From assembly GCF_030219325.1 (NCBI RefSeq), contig NZ_CP126625.1:2406857-2470856 (forward strand): DNA of 64,000 nucleotides. The letters are read 5' to 3'. Source of the stretch: Geothrix sp. (lineage in GTDB: Bacteria > Acidobacteriota > Holophagae > Holophagales > Holophagaceae). Positions within the stretch are counted from its first letter, which is position 1. Every line of letters starts with the position of its first letter. Shown here piece by piece: positions 34,233 to 42,636 of the stretch. The notes beneath the pieces were generated by a model. That model did no database searches. It was not told where the DNA came from and saw only the letters and a list, made by a program, of their open reading frames with translations. Position numbers and translations under genes: made by a program.

Positions 34233-35162
34233 CTAGCCGGCGCCCTCCATCAGCGCCTCTTCCTCGCGCTGGGCCTTGCGGGTGGCCCAGAAGGCCCAGA
34301 GGGCGCCCAGGGCTCCGGTGGCGGCCCCCACGAAGGCCAGCAGGAGCATGCTGCCCCAGGAGAAGAAGCCCAGGCGGGCCAGCTCCACCAGCAGGGGTGA
34401 CAGGCCGCCCACGCCCCGCGACAGCGGGAACCAGAGGCCGAAGAGCCCCAGCAGGGCCAGCAGGCTGCCCACCAGTCCCAGGAAGGCGCCCTCGAGAAGC
34501 AGCGGCGTGCGGATGAAGCTCTCCGAGGCGCCGACCAGACGCATGATCGAGATCTCCTCCTCCCGGGCGAGGATGCTCATGCGGATCACGTTGCCCGTGG
34601 CGAAGCCGGCGGCCAGCAGCAGCACGACGCCCAGGGTGGCCAGGGCGGAGCGCAGCATGCGGGCCATGCGCTGCAGGTTCTCCAGCCGCTCCTGGTCCAC
34701 GAGCACGTCCCCCACGCCCGGCATGCCCCGAAGGCTCTCGCCCACCTCCACCGCCCTGCCACCGGAGGCCAGATCCTGGCGCAGGGTCAGCTCCAGGCTC
34801 TCGGGCAGGGCGTCCTGGCCCGCGCTCTCCAGCAGCAGGCCCGCCTCACGGGTGGCGGAGAGGAAGCGCTTCCGGTTCTCCTCGGCGGACATGCGCCGGA
34901 CCTCCCGGAAGCGGGGATCCCGCTTCAGCCGGCCGGCGGTCTCGTCCAGGGACCGGCCCTCGGCGGCATACGCCACCACCTTGGCCATGCCTTCGAGGCG
35001 CCCCACGAAGCGGTCCAGGCTCTCCACCAGCAACAGGCCTCCCCCGGCCAGCAGCAGGCCCGAGGCCAGGGTCAGGACGGCCAGCACATACTGGCCGCGG
35101 TGGCGGAAGAGGTCGCGGAGGACGTCCTGGAGCAGCAGGCCCAGGAGGCGCAGTCCCGTCAC
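34233..35162 (-). CDS. ftsX: Cell-division permease-like protein FtsX
   Basis: 309 residues with the FtsX plan: one N-terminal membrane helix (about 22-44), a periplasmic domain to about 175, then three C-terminal helices with FtsX-domain sequence (REEEISIMRLVGASESFIRTP). With FtsE it forms an ABC-type complex that controls peptidoglycan hydrolases at the septum. No ftsE gene lies next to it, unlike the usual ftsE-ftsX order. The GTG start overlaps the stop of the lipoprotein gene (GTGA). Confidence 0.85.
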   Translation of the reverse strand: MTGLRLLGLLLQDVLRDLFRHRGQYVLAVLTLASGLLLAGGGLLLVESLDRFVGRLEGMAKVVAYAAEGRSLDETAGRLKRDPRFREVRRMSAEENRKRFLSATREAGLLLESAGQDALPESLELTLRQDLASGGRAVEVGESLRGMPGVGDVLVDQERLENLQRMARMLRSALATLGVVLLLAAGFATGNVIRMSILAREEEISIMRLVGASESFIRTPLLLEGAFLGLVGSLLALLGLFGLWFPLSRGVGGLSPLLVELARLGFFSWGSMLLLAFVGAATGALGALWAFWATRKAQREEEALMEGAG

Positions 35163-36241
35163 GAGGCGTTCCCGTCCACCGCCACGCCCTTGAACAGGGA
35201 GCTGGCGGGCGTGACCGTGATGGCCTTGGCGGCGGTGCCCCCGGTGGGTGATTTCCAGATGAAGATCGTGTCGTAGGCGGTGGTGCCGTTCCCCCGGAGG
35301 CCCACGAGCCAGTCCTTGGTGCCGGCGTGGGCGATGACCCGCAGATCGGCCTGGGCCGTGGCATCCCCGAGCGTGGAGGTGGGTGGCTGGTTGTAGGCCT
35401 GGCCGAAGAGGCCCGTGGCGAAGACCTGGATCGGGGCCGTGGAAGCCCCGGCGTCCGTGTTGTGGCGGGCCACGAAGAGCTTGCCGCTCGTGTCCAGGGC
35501 GAGGGAGCCGTACTTCCCGATGAGCGTGGAGCTGCCGATGAGGGTGTTGGCATCGGTGAAGGCCGAGGCGGTGCCCTTGCGGAGGCGGGGGCCCGAGTAG
35601 GTCACCACGGTGCCCACCGTGCTGCCGTCCAGCATGAAGCCATAGACCGATCCAGAGCCGGCGGCGACGCCGGTCCCGCCGCTGTCGCCGCTCATCTGCA
35701 GCGCCTGGAGGGTGACCGAGGCATCCTGCACCTGGCTGCTGGCATTGGCCACGACCCAGATCTGGGTGCCGCTGCCGCTGTTCTCGGTGATGTACAGGGT
35801 GTCGGTCGAAGGATCCAGGGCGGCCTGCCCGAAGGTGGATCCGGAGAGGCGGCCAGTGTTGGAGAGGCTGAAGGAGACCACCTCGAGGCTGTTCACCGTC
35901 CCGCTCTGGGAACGCATGTTGCTCACGCGCACGATGTTCCCGGAATCCGAGACGAGGTAGAGGTAGGCATGCGTGGCATCCAGGCAGAGGCCGCCCCAGG
36001 CGAGGCTGCTGATCTTGCTGCTGAACACCGAGGAGGTGATCTGCTTGCTGGGCGCCACAGACGTGGCGGTGCCGTCGTACACGGTACCCAGATCCGAGAA
36101 GACGAACACGGTCGAGGTGGCGCTGTCGTAGGCGTAGAGCGCGGCTCCGGTCGTGCCGCCGGTGGCGCCGTCCGGTTCTTTGCATCCAGTGGCGAGCAGC
36201 AGGACAGCGGCCGCGAGGCCAAGCAGGAAGCGCGAAGTCAT
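35159..36241 (-). CDS. Lipoprotein with beta-propeller-like repeats, unknown function
   Basis: 360 residues. The signal peptide ends in a lipobox, LLATGC, with Cys20 as lipidated residue. The mature part is rich in Ser, Thr and Gly and has repeated strand patterns (AALDPSTDTLYITEN, SLALDTSGKLFVARH) like a beta-propeller of the NHL or SMP-30 sort; no catalytic residues can be named. It is between the DUF4388 gene and ftsX in one minus-strand unit. Confidence 0.75.
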   Translation of the reverse strand: MTSRFLLGLAAAVLLLATGCKEPDGATGGTTGAALYAYDSATSTVFVFSDLGTVYDGTATSVAPSKQITSSVFSSKISSLAWGGLCLDATHAYLYLVSDSGNIVRVSNMRSQSGTVNSLEVVSFSLSNTGRLSGSTFGQAALDPSTDTLYITENSGSGTQIWVVANASSQVQDASVTLQALQMSGDSGGTGVAAGSGSVYGFMLDGSTVGTVVTYSGPRLRKGTASAFTDANTLIGSSTLIGKYGSLALDTSGKLFVARHNTDAGASTAPIQVFATGLFGQAYNQPPTSTLGDATAQADLRVIAHAGTKDWLVGLRGNGTTAYDTIFIWKSPTGGTAAKAITVTPASSLFKGVAVDGNAS

Positions 36242-36249
36242 CAGGAAGC

Positions 36250-37332
36250 CTATTTGGTTGAGAAGAGCGCCTTGAGGTGGGTGTTGAGGGTGCGGACCAT
36301 GTCGGCATCGCAGCCGGCATCCACCGCGCCGCGGCTGATGGCGAGCGCCAGGCCCTTCACGGCCTCGGGGCCATCGCCCGAGATGATCTGCTGGGTGGCC
36401 CTGGCCTGGAGGCGGTTGACCATCTCGTGCTGGCCCTCCGGGAGGACCATCTTCGCGGCCTGGGCGATGCGCTGGGTGAAGTTCATCAGCTTGACCATGC
36501 GCTGGGGATCATCCATGACCGGCGCGGGCTTAGGGGCCGCCACGGGGGGGACCACACCGGCCACGCCGCCACCCACGGTTTCCGGAAGGGGCTCGTCGCT
36601 TTCGGGGAAACCCTGCATCTGCGGAACGGGGGGAGGCGCCTGGAGGCGCACGATGGCAGTCTCGTCCTCGCGGGATTCCGGGCTGACCGGTCCCGAGGCC
36701 GGAGCGGTGCCCAGGAGGGTGGACACGGGTGTGAGCTCCCGCACGGGCTCGCTGACCGGGGCGTCCGCTTTGGGCGGTTTGCCGGACCGGAGCCCCTTCA
36801 TCACCACGTGCCCGGCCATCACCAGGCCGTAGAGGTCCTTCGCGACGGTGAGCACGGGCTTCTGCGTCAGCTCGGCCAGCTCGGACACGGTGTAGTAGCC
36901 GGTGGCCATGGCGAGGAGGCGCGCCTCCCGGGGGTTCACGTCATGGGGGGTCTCGCCGGGCAACAGGGTGGAGGCCGGATAGAGGTCCACCGAAGGCACC
37001 TTCTGGCTGATCACCCGCCACTCGTCCATCCGGCGGCCAAGCTCCATCAGGATGGAGGCATTGGGTTTGGTGATGGTGGCCGGGACATCGGGCACCACCT
37101 CCTCGAAGCGATAGGTGCCCTCGATCCAGAGCGCCACCTCCATGAGGGCCTCGAAGCCCTCACCGGCGTGGGTCACCGCATGGATGATCCGGCCATCCTT
37201 CAGGTAGATGCGGGCCTTGGAGGCCTCCTGCTGCACGTGGAAGCACCCGGACTTGCCCCCCTGGCTCACGAGTTGGATGATGTCGGGCAGCGGCGCCTCG
37301 CGCATGGAGCCTTGGATCACACCCTGTGACAT
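36250..37332 (-). CDS. DUF4388 (PATAN-like) domain protein
   Basis: 360 residues. Residues about 10-110 are a DUF4388 domain (PLPDIIQLVSQGGKSGC, then KARIYLKDGRIIHAVT and GTYRFEE), a module often found in gliding, chemosensory and two-component proteins of Myxococcota and Acidobacteriota. A helical DNA-binding-like or GspE-N-like section follows (TVSELAELTQKPVLTVAKDLYGLVMAGHV), then a Pro-rich linker and a helical C-terminus. Start ATG 37332 has GAGAGGA upstream. Likely first gene of the unit with the lipoprotein and ftsX. Confidence 0.8.
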   Translation of the reverse strand: MSQGVIQGSMREAPLPDIIQLVSQGGKSGCFHVQQEASKARIYLKDGRIIHAVTHAGEGFEALMEVALWIEGTYRFEEVVPDVPATITKPNASILMELGRRMDEWRVISQKVPSVDLYPASTLLPGETPHDVNPREARLLAMATGYYTVSELAELTQKPVLTVAKDLYGLVMAGHVVMKGLRSGKPPKADAPVSEPVRELTPVSTLLGTAPASGPVSPESREDETAIVRLQAPPPVPQMQGFPESDEPLPETVGGGVAGVVPPVAAPKPAPVMDDPQRMVKLMNFTQRIAQAAKMVLPEGQHEMVNRLQARATQQIISGDGPEAVKGLALAISRGAVDAGCDADMVRTLNTHLKALFSTK

Positions 37333-37425
37333 GGGCTGTTCCTCTCGTGAAGGTGAAGCGGATGCCCAACCATACCATAGGACTGCGCACATACCGCCGG
37401 GTGCGCCCTTCCCCCGGGAGGTCTC

Positions 37426-38568
37426 ATGAGCGATGCTGGGTGTCCTATGAGCGCCCGCCCCGACTCCCCCTTCGCCTCCATCGAGGAAGCCATCGAAGCC
37501 ATCCGCCAGGGCCGGATGGTCGTGGTGGTGGACGACGAGGACCGGGAGAACGAGGGCGACCTCACCCTGGCCGCCGAGCACGTGAGCCCCGAAGCCATCG
37601 CCTTCATGGCCACCCACGGCCGGGGCCTCATCTGCGCAGCCCTCGAGGGCCCGGTGCTGGACCGGCTGCAGATCCCCCTCATGGTCCGGGACAACACCAG
37701 CCCCTTCGAGACGGCCTTCTGCGTGTCCGTGGAGGCCCGGGAGGGCACCACCACCGGCATCAGCGCCCAGGACCGCTCCCGCACCATCCAGGCGCTCATC
37801 GCCCCGGATGCCAGGCCCCAGCACTTCGTGAAGCCGGGCCACGTCTTCCCCCTGCGGGCCCGCCCCGGCGGCGTGCTCACCCGCACGGGCCAGACCGAGG
37901 CCAGCGTGGACCTGGCCCGCCTGGCGGGCCTGCACCCCAGCGGCGTCATCTGCGAAATCATGAAGGACGACGGCACCATGGCCCGGGTGCCCGACCTGGT
38001 CCCCTTCTGCCGCCAGCACGGCCTGCTTCTCGTGACCGTGGCCGACCTGGTGGCCTACCGCCTGCGCCAGGAGCCCCTGGTGAAGCCCCTCGAGATCCGG
38101 ACCATGGCCAGCATGTGGGGCGAGCTCAAGGTCCACCGCTTCCAGAGCCTGCTGGACGGCGGCAGCCACCTGGCCTTCGTGCTGGGCGACCTTGCCGCCG
38201 GCGGGGAACCGCCCCTGGTGCGCGTCCACGTGGAGACCCTGCCGGACGACCTCCACGGCTTCGAATCGGGGCTCTTCCAGAAGGCCATGGGCGTCCTGGC
38301 CAAGGAGGGCCGGGGCGCGCTGGTCTACCTCCGCCGCCATGCCCACACCCCCGGCGTGGCCGACGAGGGCCCGGTCCAGCCGCAGGCCATGAGCGACCGC
38401 GATTTCGGCGTGGGCGCCCAGATCCTCAGGCAGCTCGGCATCGGGAAAATGCGCCTCCTCAGCCGCCATGAAACCAAGTACATTGGCCTTCGTGGCTTCG
38501 GCCTCGACCTCTGCGCCCACGTGCCCCTGGAGCCCACCGCGGCCCCCCTCTCCACGGATCAGCGTTGA
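37426..38568 (+). CDS. ribBA: RibBA-type protein: active-looking DHBP synthase, degenerate GTP cyclohydrolase II
   Basis: 380 residues. The N-terminal half is 3,4-dihydroxy-2-butanone-4-phosphate synthase, with acidic metal loop VDDEDRENEGDL and GHVFPLRARPGGVLTRTGQTEAS. The C-terminal half follows the RibA fold to the end (SDRDFGVGAQILRQLG, KMRLLSRHETKYIGLRGFG), but the zinc-binding Cys-x10-Cys-x-Cys is missing, so GTP cyclohydrolase activity is unlikely. It supplies a riboflavin precursor; a separate RibA is expected elsewhere. The ATG at 37426 has GGGAGG close by; ATG 37447 is an alternative. Its stop overlaps the TTG of the next gene. Confidence 0.87.
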   Translation: MSDAGCPMSARPDSPFASIEEAIEAIRQGRMVVVVDDEDRENEGDLTLAAEHVSPEAIAFMATHGRGLICAALEGPVLDRLQIPLMVRDNTSPFETAFCVSVEAREGTTTGISAQDRSRTIQALIAPDARPQHFVKPGHVFPLRARPGGVLTRTGQTEASVDLARLAGLHPSGVICEIMKDDGTMARVPDLVPFCRQHGLLLVTVADLVAYRLRQEPLVKPLEIRTMASMWGELKVHRFQSLLDGGSHLAFVLGDLAAGGEPPLVRVHVETLPDDLHGFESGLFQKAMGVLAKEGRGALVYLRRHAHTPGVADEGPVQPQAMSDRDFGVGAQILRQLGIGKMRLLSRHETKYIGLRGFGLDLCAHVPLEPTAAPLSTDQR

Positions 38569-39059
38569 TCGACGCCGCCTTCCTGACCCAGTCGCCCTTG
38601 TTCAGGAACCTGGACGAGGCCGAACGGGTGCAGATCCTCATCATCGGGCAGGTCCGTTCGGTGAAGGCTGGCGAGGTCCTCTTCCGGGAAGGGGATCCCG
38701 GCGATGGCCTCTATGTCGTCATGAAGGGGTCCGTCCGGATCTCCAAACAGGGCGCCACGGGCGAGGAGGCCCTGGCCGTGCTTGAACCCCCTGCCTTCTT
38801 CGGGGAGATGGCCCTCATCGATTCGGCCGCCCGCGCTGCGGACGCCATCGCCAACGAGGACTCGGACCTGTTCTTCATCCCCCTCCAGGAACTCCGGTCC
38901 GTGATCGACGCCTACCACAAGCTCGCCCTCAAGATCCTCTACGCCCTGTGCGAAGTCCTCGCCCAGCGCCTGCGGGAGACGAACGAGCGGTACATGAACA
39001 TCTTCACCATTGCCCAATGGGGGGGCGCCAATCCTGACGGCCCCCTGCCCATCCCCTGA
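38565..39059 (+). CDS. Cyclic nucleotide-binding protein without DNA-binding domain
   Basis: 164 residues covering one Crp/Fnr-type cyclic-nucleotide-binding domain: GEVLFREGDPGDGLYVVMKG and the phosphate-binding cassette FGEMALIDSAARAA with the expected Arg. The protein ends after the long helix that follows the domain; the roughly 70-residue helix-turn-helix of CRP is absent. A role as ligand-binding adaptor is therefore more likely than direct transcription control. Start is a TTG that overlaps the ribBA stop; no better start is near. Confidence 0.83.
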   Translation: MIDAAFLTQSPLFRNLDEAERVQILIIGQVRSVKAGEVLFREGDPGDGLYVVMKGSVRISKQGATGEEALAVLEPPAFFGEMALIDSAARAADAIANEDSDLFFIPLQELRSVIDAYHKLALKILYALCEVLAQRLRETNERYMNIFTIAQWGGANPDGPLPIP

Positions 39060-39082
39060 ACCTGAACTTGAAAGGAGTTCCC

Positions 39083-39403
39083 ATGTCCGATCTCGTGGCC
39101 CACATCACTGACGCCGAGTTCCCCCAGGCCGTCGCCCAGGGCGTCACCCTCGTGGATTTCTGGGCCCCCTGGTGCGGCCCCTGCAAGATGATCGCCCCCG
39201 TCCTCGACGAGCTGGCCGCCGAAATGACCGGCAAGGCCAAGTTCGTGAAGATGAACGTGGACGAGAACCCCCAGGTGGCCGGCCAGTTCGGCATCATGAG
39301 CATTCCCACGCTCATCGTCTTCAAGGACGGCAAGCCCGTGAACAAGCTCATCGGGGGCCAGCCCAAGCCGCAGCTGAAGGCCTTCGTGGAAGGCGCCTTC
39401 TAG
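39083..39403 (+). CDS. trxA: Thioredoxin
   Basis: 106 residues, full-length thioredoxin. The active site is WAPWCGPCK with Cys31 and Cys34, the cis-proline loop reads SIPTLI, and the C-terminal FKDGKPVNKLIGG strand is present. It reduces cytoplasmic disulfides. AAAGGAG precedes the ATG by five bases, which excludes the in-frame TTG 15 bases earlier. A bidirectional terminator follows. Confidence 0.95.
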   Translation: MSDLVAHITDAEFPQAVAQGVTLVDFWAPWCGPCKMIAPVLDELAAEMTGKAKFVKMNVDENPQVAGQFGIMSIPTLIVFKDGKPVNKLIGGQPKPQLKAFVEGAF

Positions 39404-39421
39404 TCCCACCACGCCGAAGAG

Positions 39422-39451
39422 AAAAGCGCCGGACCTGGTCCGGCGCTTTTT
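39422..39451. terminator. Bidirectional intrinsic terminator after thioredoxin gene
   Basis: Stem of 13 base pairs (39422-39434 with 39438-39450) around a CTG loop; GC-rich core GCGCCGGAC/GTCCGGCGC flanked by AAAA on the left and TTTTT on the right. Serves the convergent thioredoxin gene and the gene at 39452-40342. Confidence 0.92.
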
Positions 39452-40342
39452 CTATGCCTTCCGCTCCGACTTGAGAGGGATGCCCATGCGCCGGAAGTCG
39501 TCCGCGACATCCACCATGCATGAGGGACAGATGCTGTGGCTGAACTTGGCCCCGGACCGCTCGTGGACGTAGGCTTCCACCTGCTGCCAGAAGCCGGCGT
39601 CATCCCGCACCCGCTTGCAGTGGGCGCAGATGGGAATGAGGCCCCGGAGGGTGCGGATGTTCGCCAGGGAGTCGCGCAGTTCTCGCACGAGCCGGGTCCG
39701 CTGCCGCAGGATGACCCGGTCCTTCTCCCGCAGCTGGGACAGGGCGGCGATCAGGCGGTTGAGGTACCGCCAGATCAAGGTGCTGAGCAGGGTGGCGGAA
39801 AGAATGATGAAGCTATTACCCGTGAGGAGTCCGGGATCCACCCAGTGGGCCAGGGAGGCCAGGGCCAGGCCGACGCACAGGCACTGGGCGAGCACGAAGC
39901 GCCAGGTCGAACGGAGCGTCACCCCCGCCACCACCTGGACCAGGACGAAGTTGACCAGCTGCACTTCGCCCGGAAGCCAGGCCATGAGGAACACGTTGTT
40001 GCCGAGGGCGATGGCCAGGAGCAGGAGCCCGACGTTCTCGAGGCCGCCCATCCGGGGTACCAGGCGATGGATCAGGAGGCCCACGCCGTAGAACAGCACC
40101 AGGGCCACCAGCGATTCCAAGGCGAGGGCGCGCCGCAGGAAGTCGGGCCGCGAGTAGAACAGCCGGAAGAGCGTCAGCATGACGAAGTAGTGGCCCAGCC
40201 AGAGGCAGACGCTCCGATGCGCCCGGATGGACTGGGCCTCCACGGTCTCGGCGGTCCGGCCCGGCGACGCGGAGGCGTCCTCCCCGGCGTGCGTCCCCCA
40301 GGGGGAATCCAGTGAGTGCTCAGGTTCGGGTCGGAAATTCAC
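39452..40342 (-). CDS. Six-helix membrane protein with C-terminal four-cysteine motif
   Basis: 296 residues. About six membrane helices between residues 45 and 195, then a coiled-coil linker (LREKDRVILRQRTRLVREL) and a cytoplasmic tail with Cys239-Ala-His-Cys242 and Cys272-Pro-Ser-Cys275 in the pattern GLIPICAHCKRVRDD...FSHSICPSC. That tail is a recurring ending of PAS-domain and receiver-domain signalling proteins and looks like a zinc-ribbon-type unit. Here it is attached to a membrane domain rather than to a sensor domain. Start is GTG at 40342 with AAGGA eight bases before. Function unknown, probably signal transduction. Confidence 0.75.
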   Translation of the reverse strand: MNFRPEPEHSLDSPWGTHAGEDASASPGRTAETVEAQSIRAHRSVCLWLGHYFVMLTLFRLFYSRPDFLRRALALESLVALVLFYGVGLLIHRLVPRMGGLENVGLLLLAIALGNNVFLMAWLPGEVQLVNFVLVQVVAGVTLRSTWRFVLAQCLCVGLALASLAHWVDPGLLTGNSFIILSATLLSTLIWRYLNRLIAALSQLREKDRVILRQRTRLVRELRDSLANIRTLRGLIPICAHCKRVRDDAGFWQQVEAYVHERSGAKFSHSICPSCMVDVADDFRRMGIPLKSERKA

Positions 40343-40406
40343 AAGACCATCCTTGAAGCACCTATCGGAGGCGCCCCCGGGCTCCTTGAATCTGCTGATC
40401 GGGCGC

Positions 40407-41318
40407 CTACTTCCGCCGCAGCACCAGCCGGATCTGGTTGCCCTTCTCGTTGAAGTGCACCTCGTCCATCACCAGCAGGATGAGCGGGAGGCCGCGGCCG
40501 CAGTGGGGCACCATGTCGGAATCTCCGGTCATGGGCGAGATGCGGCTGGCGTCGAAGCCCTGGCCCTCGTCGCTGATCTCGAGCTCGAAGCGCTCGGTGT
40601 CCATGGCCAGCCTCACCTCGATGAGCCGCCCCGCGTATTCGGGATCCGCCATCCGCTTCTGGCGCAGCCTCACGTAGGGGTCCTCCTCCGCGAAGAGATC
40701 CCCCTTGAGGCTCGATTCCAGCTCGAGGTTGCCGTGCTCGAGCGAGTTCACCAGGGCCTCGTGGAAGGCCATGGCGATGACGTCCAGGTTGCTCAGGGAG
40801 GCGAAGCCCATGGGCACCAGGCGGTCCGTCAGGTGGCGCACGAGGGTGGGCACGTCGAGCTCGTCCGAGCGGAAGAGGAAGTGGCGCCGCTCGTTCACCA
40901 GGCCGCGCAGGCCGTCATCCGCCAGCCGGAAGTCCCGGTGCAGATCCACGAGGTGGAAGACGCTCTGGATCATTTCGCGAATGGCGATGGGCTTCATGAA
41001 GAGATTCGCCGCGCCCATGCGCATGGCCCGGATGGCGTAGTCCACCGAGGCCTGGCCGGTCATGAGCACCACGGGCAGGCGCGGCTGCATGGCCTTGACC
41101 TTGTGGATGACGTCGAAGCCGTCCAGCCCCTCCATGTTGATGTCGGTGATGACCAGGTCGAACTGGGGGGCCGAGGGATTCTGCATGAGATCCAGCGCCT
41201 CGGCGGCGTTCGGATAGGCATGCACCTCCATCCCGTAGTGGGCCAGGGCCGAGTGCACCATGTCCAGCACGGCCGGATCATCGTCGATCAGCAGGATGTG
41301 CGCGGCCCTTCGGTTCAT
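40407..41318 (-). CDS. Response regulator fused to RsbW-like HATPase domain
   Basis: 303 residues. Receiver domain with acidic pair at 12-14 and phospho-acceptor Asp59 (TDINMEGLDG). It is followed by a GHKL ATPase of the anti-sigma/serine kinase sort: FHEALVNSLEHGNLE as N box, then ISDEGQGFD and CGRGLPLILLVMDEV as G boxes. No HisKA is present. Such proteins are typical switch components that phosphorylate or bind STAS-domain antagonists. The ATG at 41318 has GGAG six bases before it, better than the in-frame start 30 bases upstream. Confidence 0.85.
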   Translation of the reverse strand: MNRRAAHILLIDDDPAVLDMVHSALAHYGMEVHAYPNAAEALDLMQNPSAPQFDLVITDINMEGLDGFDVIHKVKAMQPRLPVVLMTGQASVDYAIRAMRMGAANLFMKPIAIREMIQSVFHLVDLHRDFRLADDGLRGLVNERRHFLFRSDELDVPTLVRHLTDRLVPMGFASLSNLDVIAMAFHEALVNSLEHGNLELESSLKGDLFAEEDPYVRLRQKRMADPEYAGRLIEVRLAMDTERFELEISDEGQGFDASRISPMTGDSDMVPHCGRGLPLILLVMDEVHFNEKGNQIRLVLRRK

Positions 41319-41340
41319 GGCGGCTCCGTATGGGCAGATT

Positions 41341-42591
41341 CTATCCAACCGGCGGCAGATGGGGCGCGATCAAGGCCCAGGTCCGTTCGAGCGCCCCCGT
41401 GAGCGCCTCCGGAAGGGGCTTCGGGGCCAGGGGGCGGAGGGGGGAGTCCGCCAGCCGCGCCAGCACCTCGCGCTCGAGGTCCGCGGCCTCGACCACCTGG
41501 AGGCGGCCCGCCTCCCGCAGGGGCGGGACCAGGTCCGCGAAGTTGGCGAAGCCGGGGCCGACCAGGGTCGGAACACCCGCCTGCACCGGTTCGAGCGGAT
41601 TGTGTCCCCCGGGATGTCCCCAGCCCCCGGCCACCAGCGCGAGGGTGCCCTCCCCGTAGGCGGAGGCGAGGTCGCCCAGCGTATCGAGCAGAAGGATCCC
41701 GGTCCCGCGCCAGGCCCCTTCCCCGGGCCACGGATCGGAGGCGCGGCGGTGGGGAAGCCCCTGCGCCGACAGCTCCGCCGCCACGGCGTCGAAGCGCCGG
41801 GGCTGCCGGGGCGCCAGGATGAGGCGCAGGCCCGGCACCTGGGCCCGGACGGCCGTCCAAATGCCCAGCACCAGGTCCTCCTCCCCTTCCAGCGTGTTCC
41901 CCGCGACCAGGACCGGGTCGCCCGCCCAGGCCGAGCGCAGCGCCGCCCAGGTTTCCGGAAGGGGCCGGGGCGGCGGCAGGTCCGCCTTGAGGTTGCCCCC
42001 CAGCTCGACCCGGGGCGCGCCCAGGCGCCGGAAGGCCTCCGCGCTCTCCGGGTCCCGGGCAGCCACCAGCGTGAGCCGGCCCGCCGCCCTGCGCAGCCAG
42101 GGCCCGCCGCGCTGGAGGGACTTCTCCGTCAGGCGGCCGTTCACCACCAGCCGGGGAATGCTGCGGGATTCGAGGGCCTCGATCAGGCCGGGCCAGAGCT
42201 CGGTTTCCAGCGCGATGAAGGCGCCCGGGGATTGGCGAAGGAACGGCTCCAGACCCGCAGGATCGTCCAGGGGGAACGCGCCCCCGCTGATCCGCCCCGT
42301 GCCGGCATCCCAGGCGGGCAGCCGCCGGGCCAGCAGGTCGAGGCCGGCGGGTGTGCCGGTGCTCACGTGGACGCGCTGCCCCGCCGTACGGAGGCGGCCG
42401 ATCAGCCCATCCGCCAGCAGCAGCTCCCCCACGCTCACCGCGTGCAGCCAGACCCAACCCGGCGCGGACTGCTCCGGTGCCCCGGCCTCCAGCCGGACCC
42501 GCCAGCCTTCAGGCAGGCCCTTGGCGCAGGCCCGGGCGATGGCGCCGACCAGGGAAGCGGTCAGGCGGTAGCTGAGATCGAGGGTGTCCAC
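41341..42591 (-). CDS. waaA: 3-deoxy-D-manno-octulosonic acid (KDO) transferase
   Basis: 416 residues, GT-B fold with the GT30 family patterns: WLHAVSVGELLLA near residue 50, ALETELWPGLI, VVNGRLTEKS, and the late GGHNPLEPVQAGVPTLVGP. It attaches KDO to lipid A at the cytoplasmic face of the inner membrane, so the organism should make lipopolysaccharide. Start is the GTG at 42591. The next gene on the strand (response regulator-HATPase) begins 22 bases after its stop. Confidence 0.9.
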   Translation of the reverse strand: MDTLDLSYRLTASLVGAIARACAKGLPEGWRVRLEAGAPEQSAPGWVWLHAVSVGELLLADGLIGRLRTAGQRVHVSTGTPAGLDLLARRLPAWDAGTGRISGGAFPLDDPAGLEPFLRQSPGAFIALETELWPGLIEALESRSIPRLVVNGRLTEKSLQRGGPWLRRAAGRLTLVAARDPESAEAFRRLGAPRVELGGNLKADLPPPRPLPETWAALRSAWAGDPVLVAGNTLEGEEDLVLGIWTAVRAQVPGLRLILAPRQPRRFDAVAAELSAQGLPHRRASDPWPGEGAWRGTGILLLDTLGDLASAYGEGTLALVAGGWGHPGGHNPLEPVQAGVPTLVGPGFANFADLVPPLREAGRLQVVEAADLEREVLARLADSPLRPLAPKPLPEALTGALERTWALIAPHLPPVG

Positions 42592-42636
42592 GCTTCAACG
42601 CTCTCACATTTCCGCTGCGGGCGGCATCATGGATGG

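Noticed and set aside
37333-37425. FMN riboswitch before ribBA
   Set aside because: The gap is only 93 bases and I find none of the conserved RFN segments.
38565-39059. Full CRP/FNR transcription factor binding the 3264 palindrome
   Set aside because: No helix-turn-helix after the nucleotide-binding domain, so it cannot be the DNA-binding regulator by itself.
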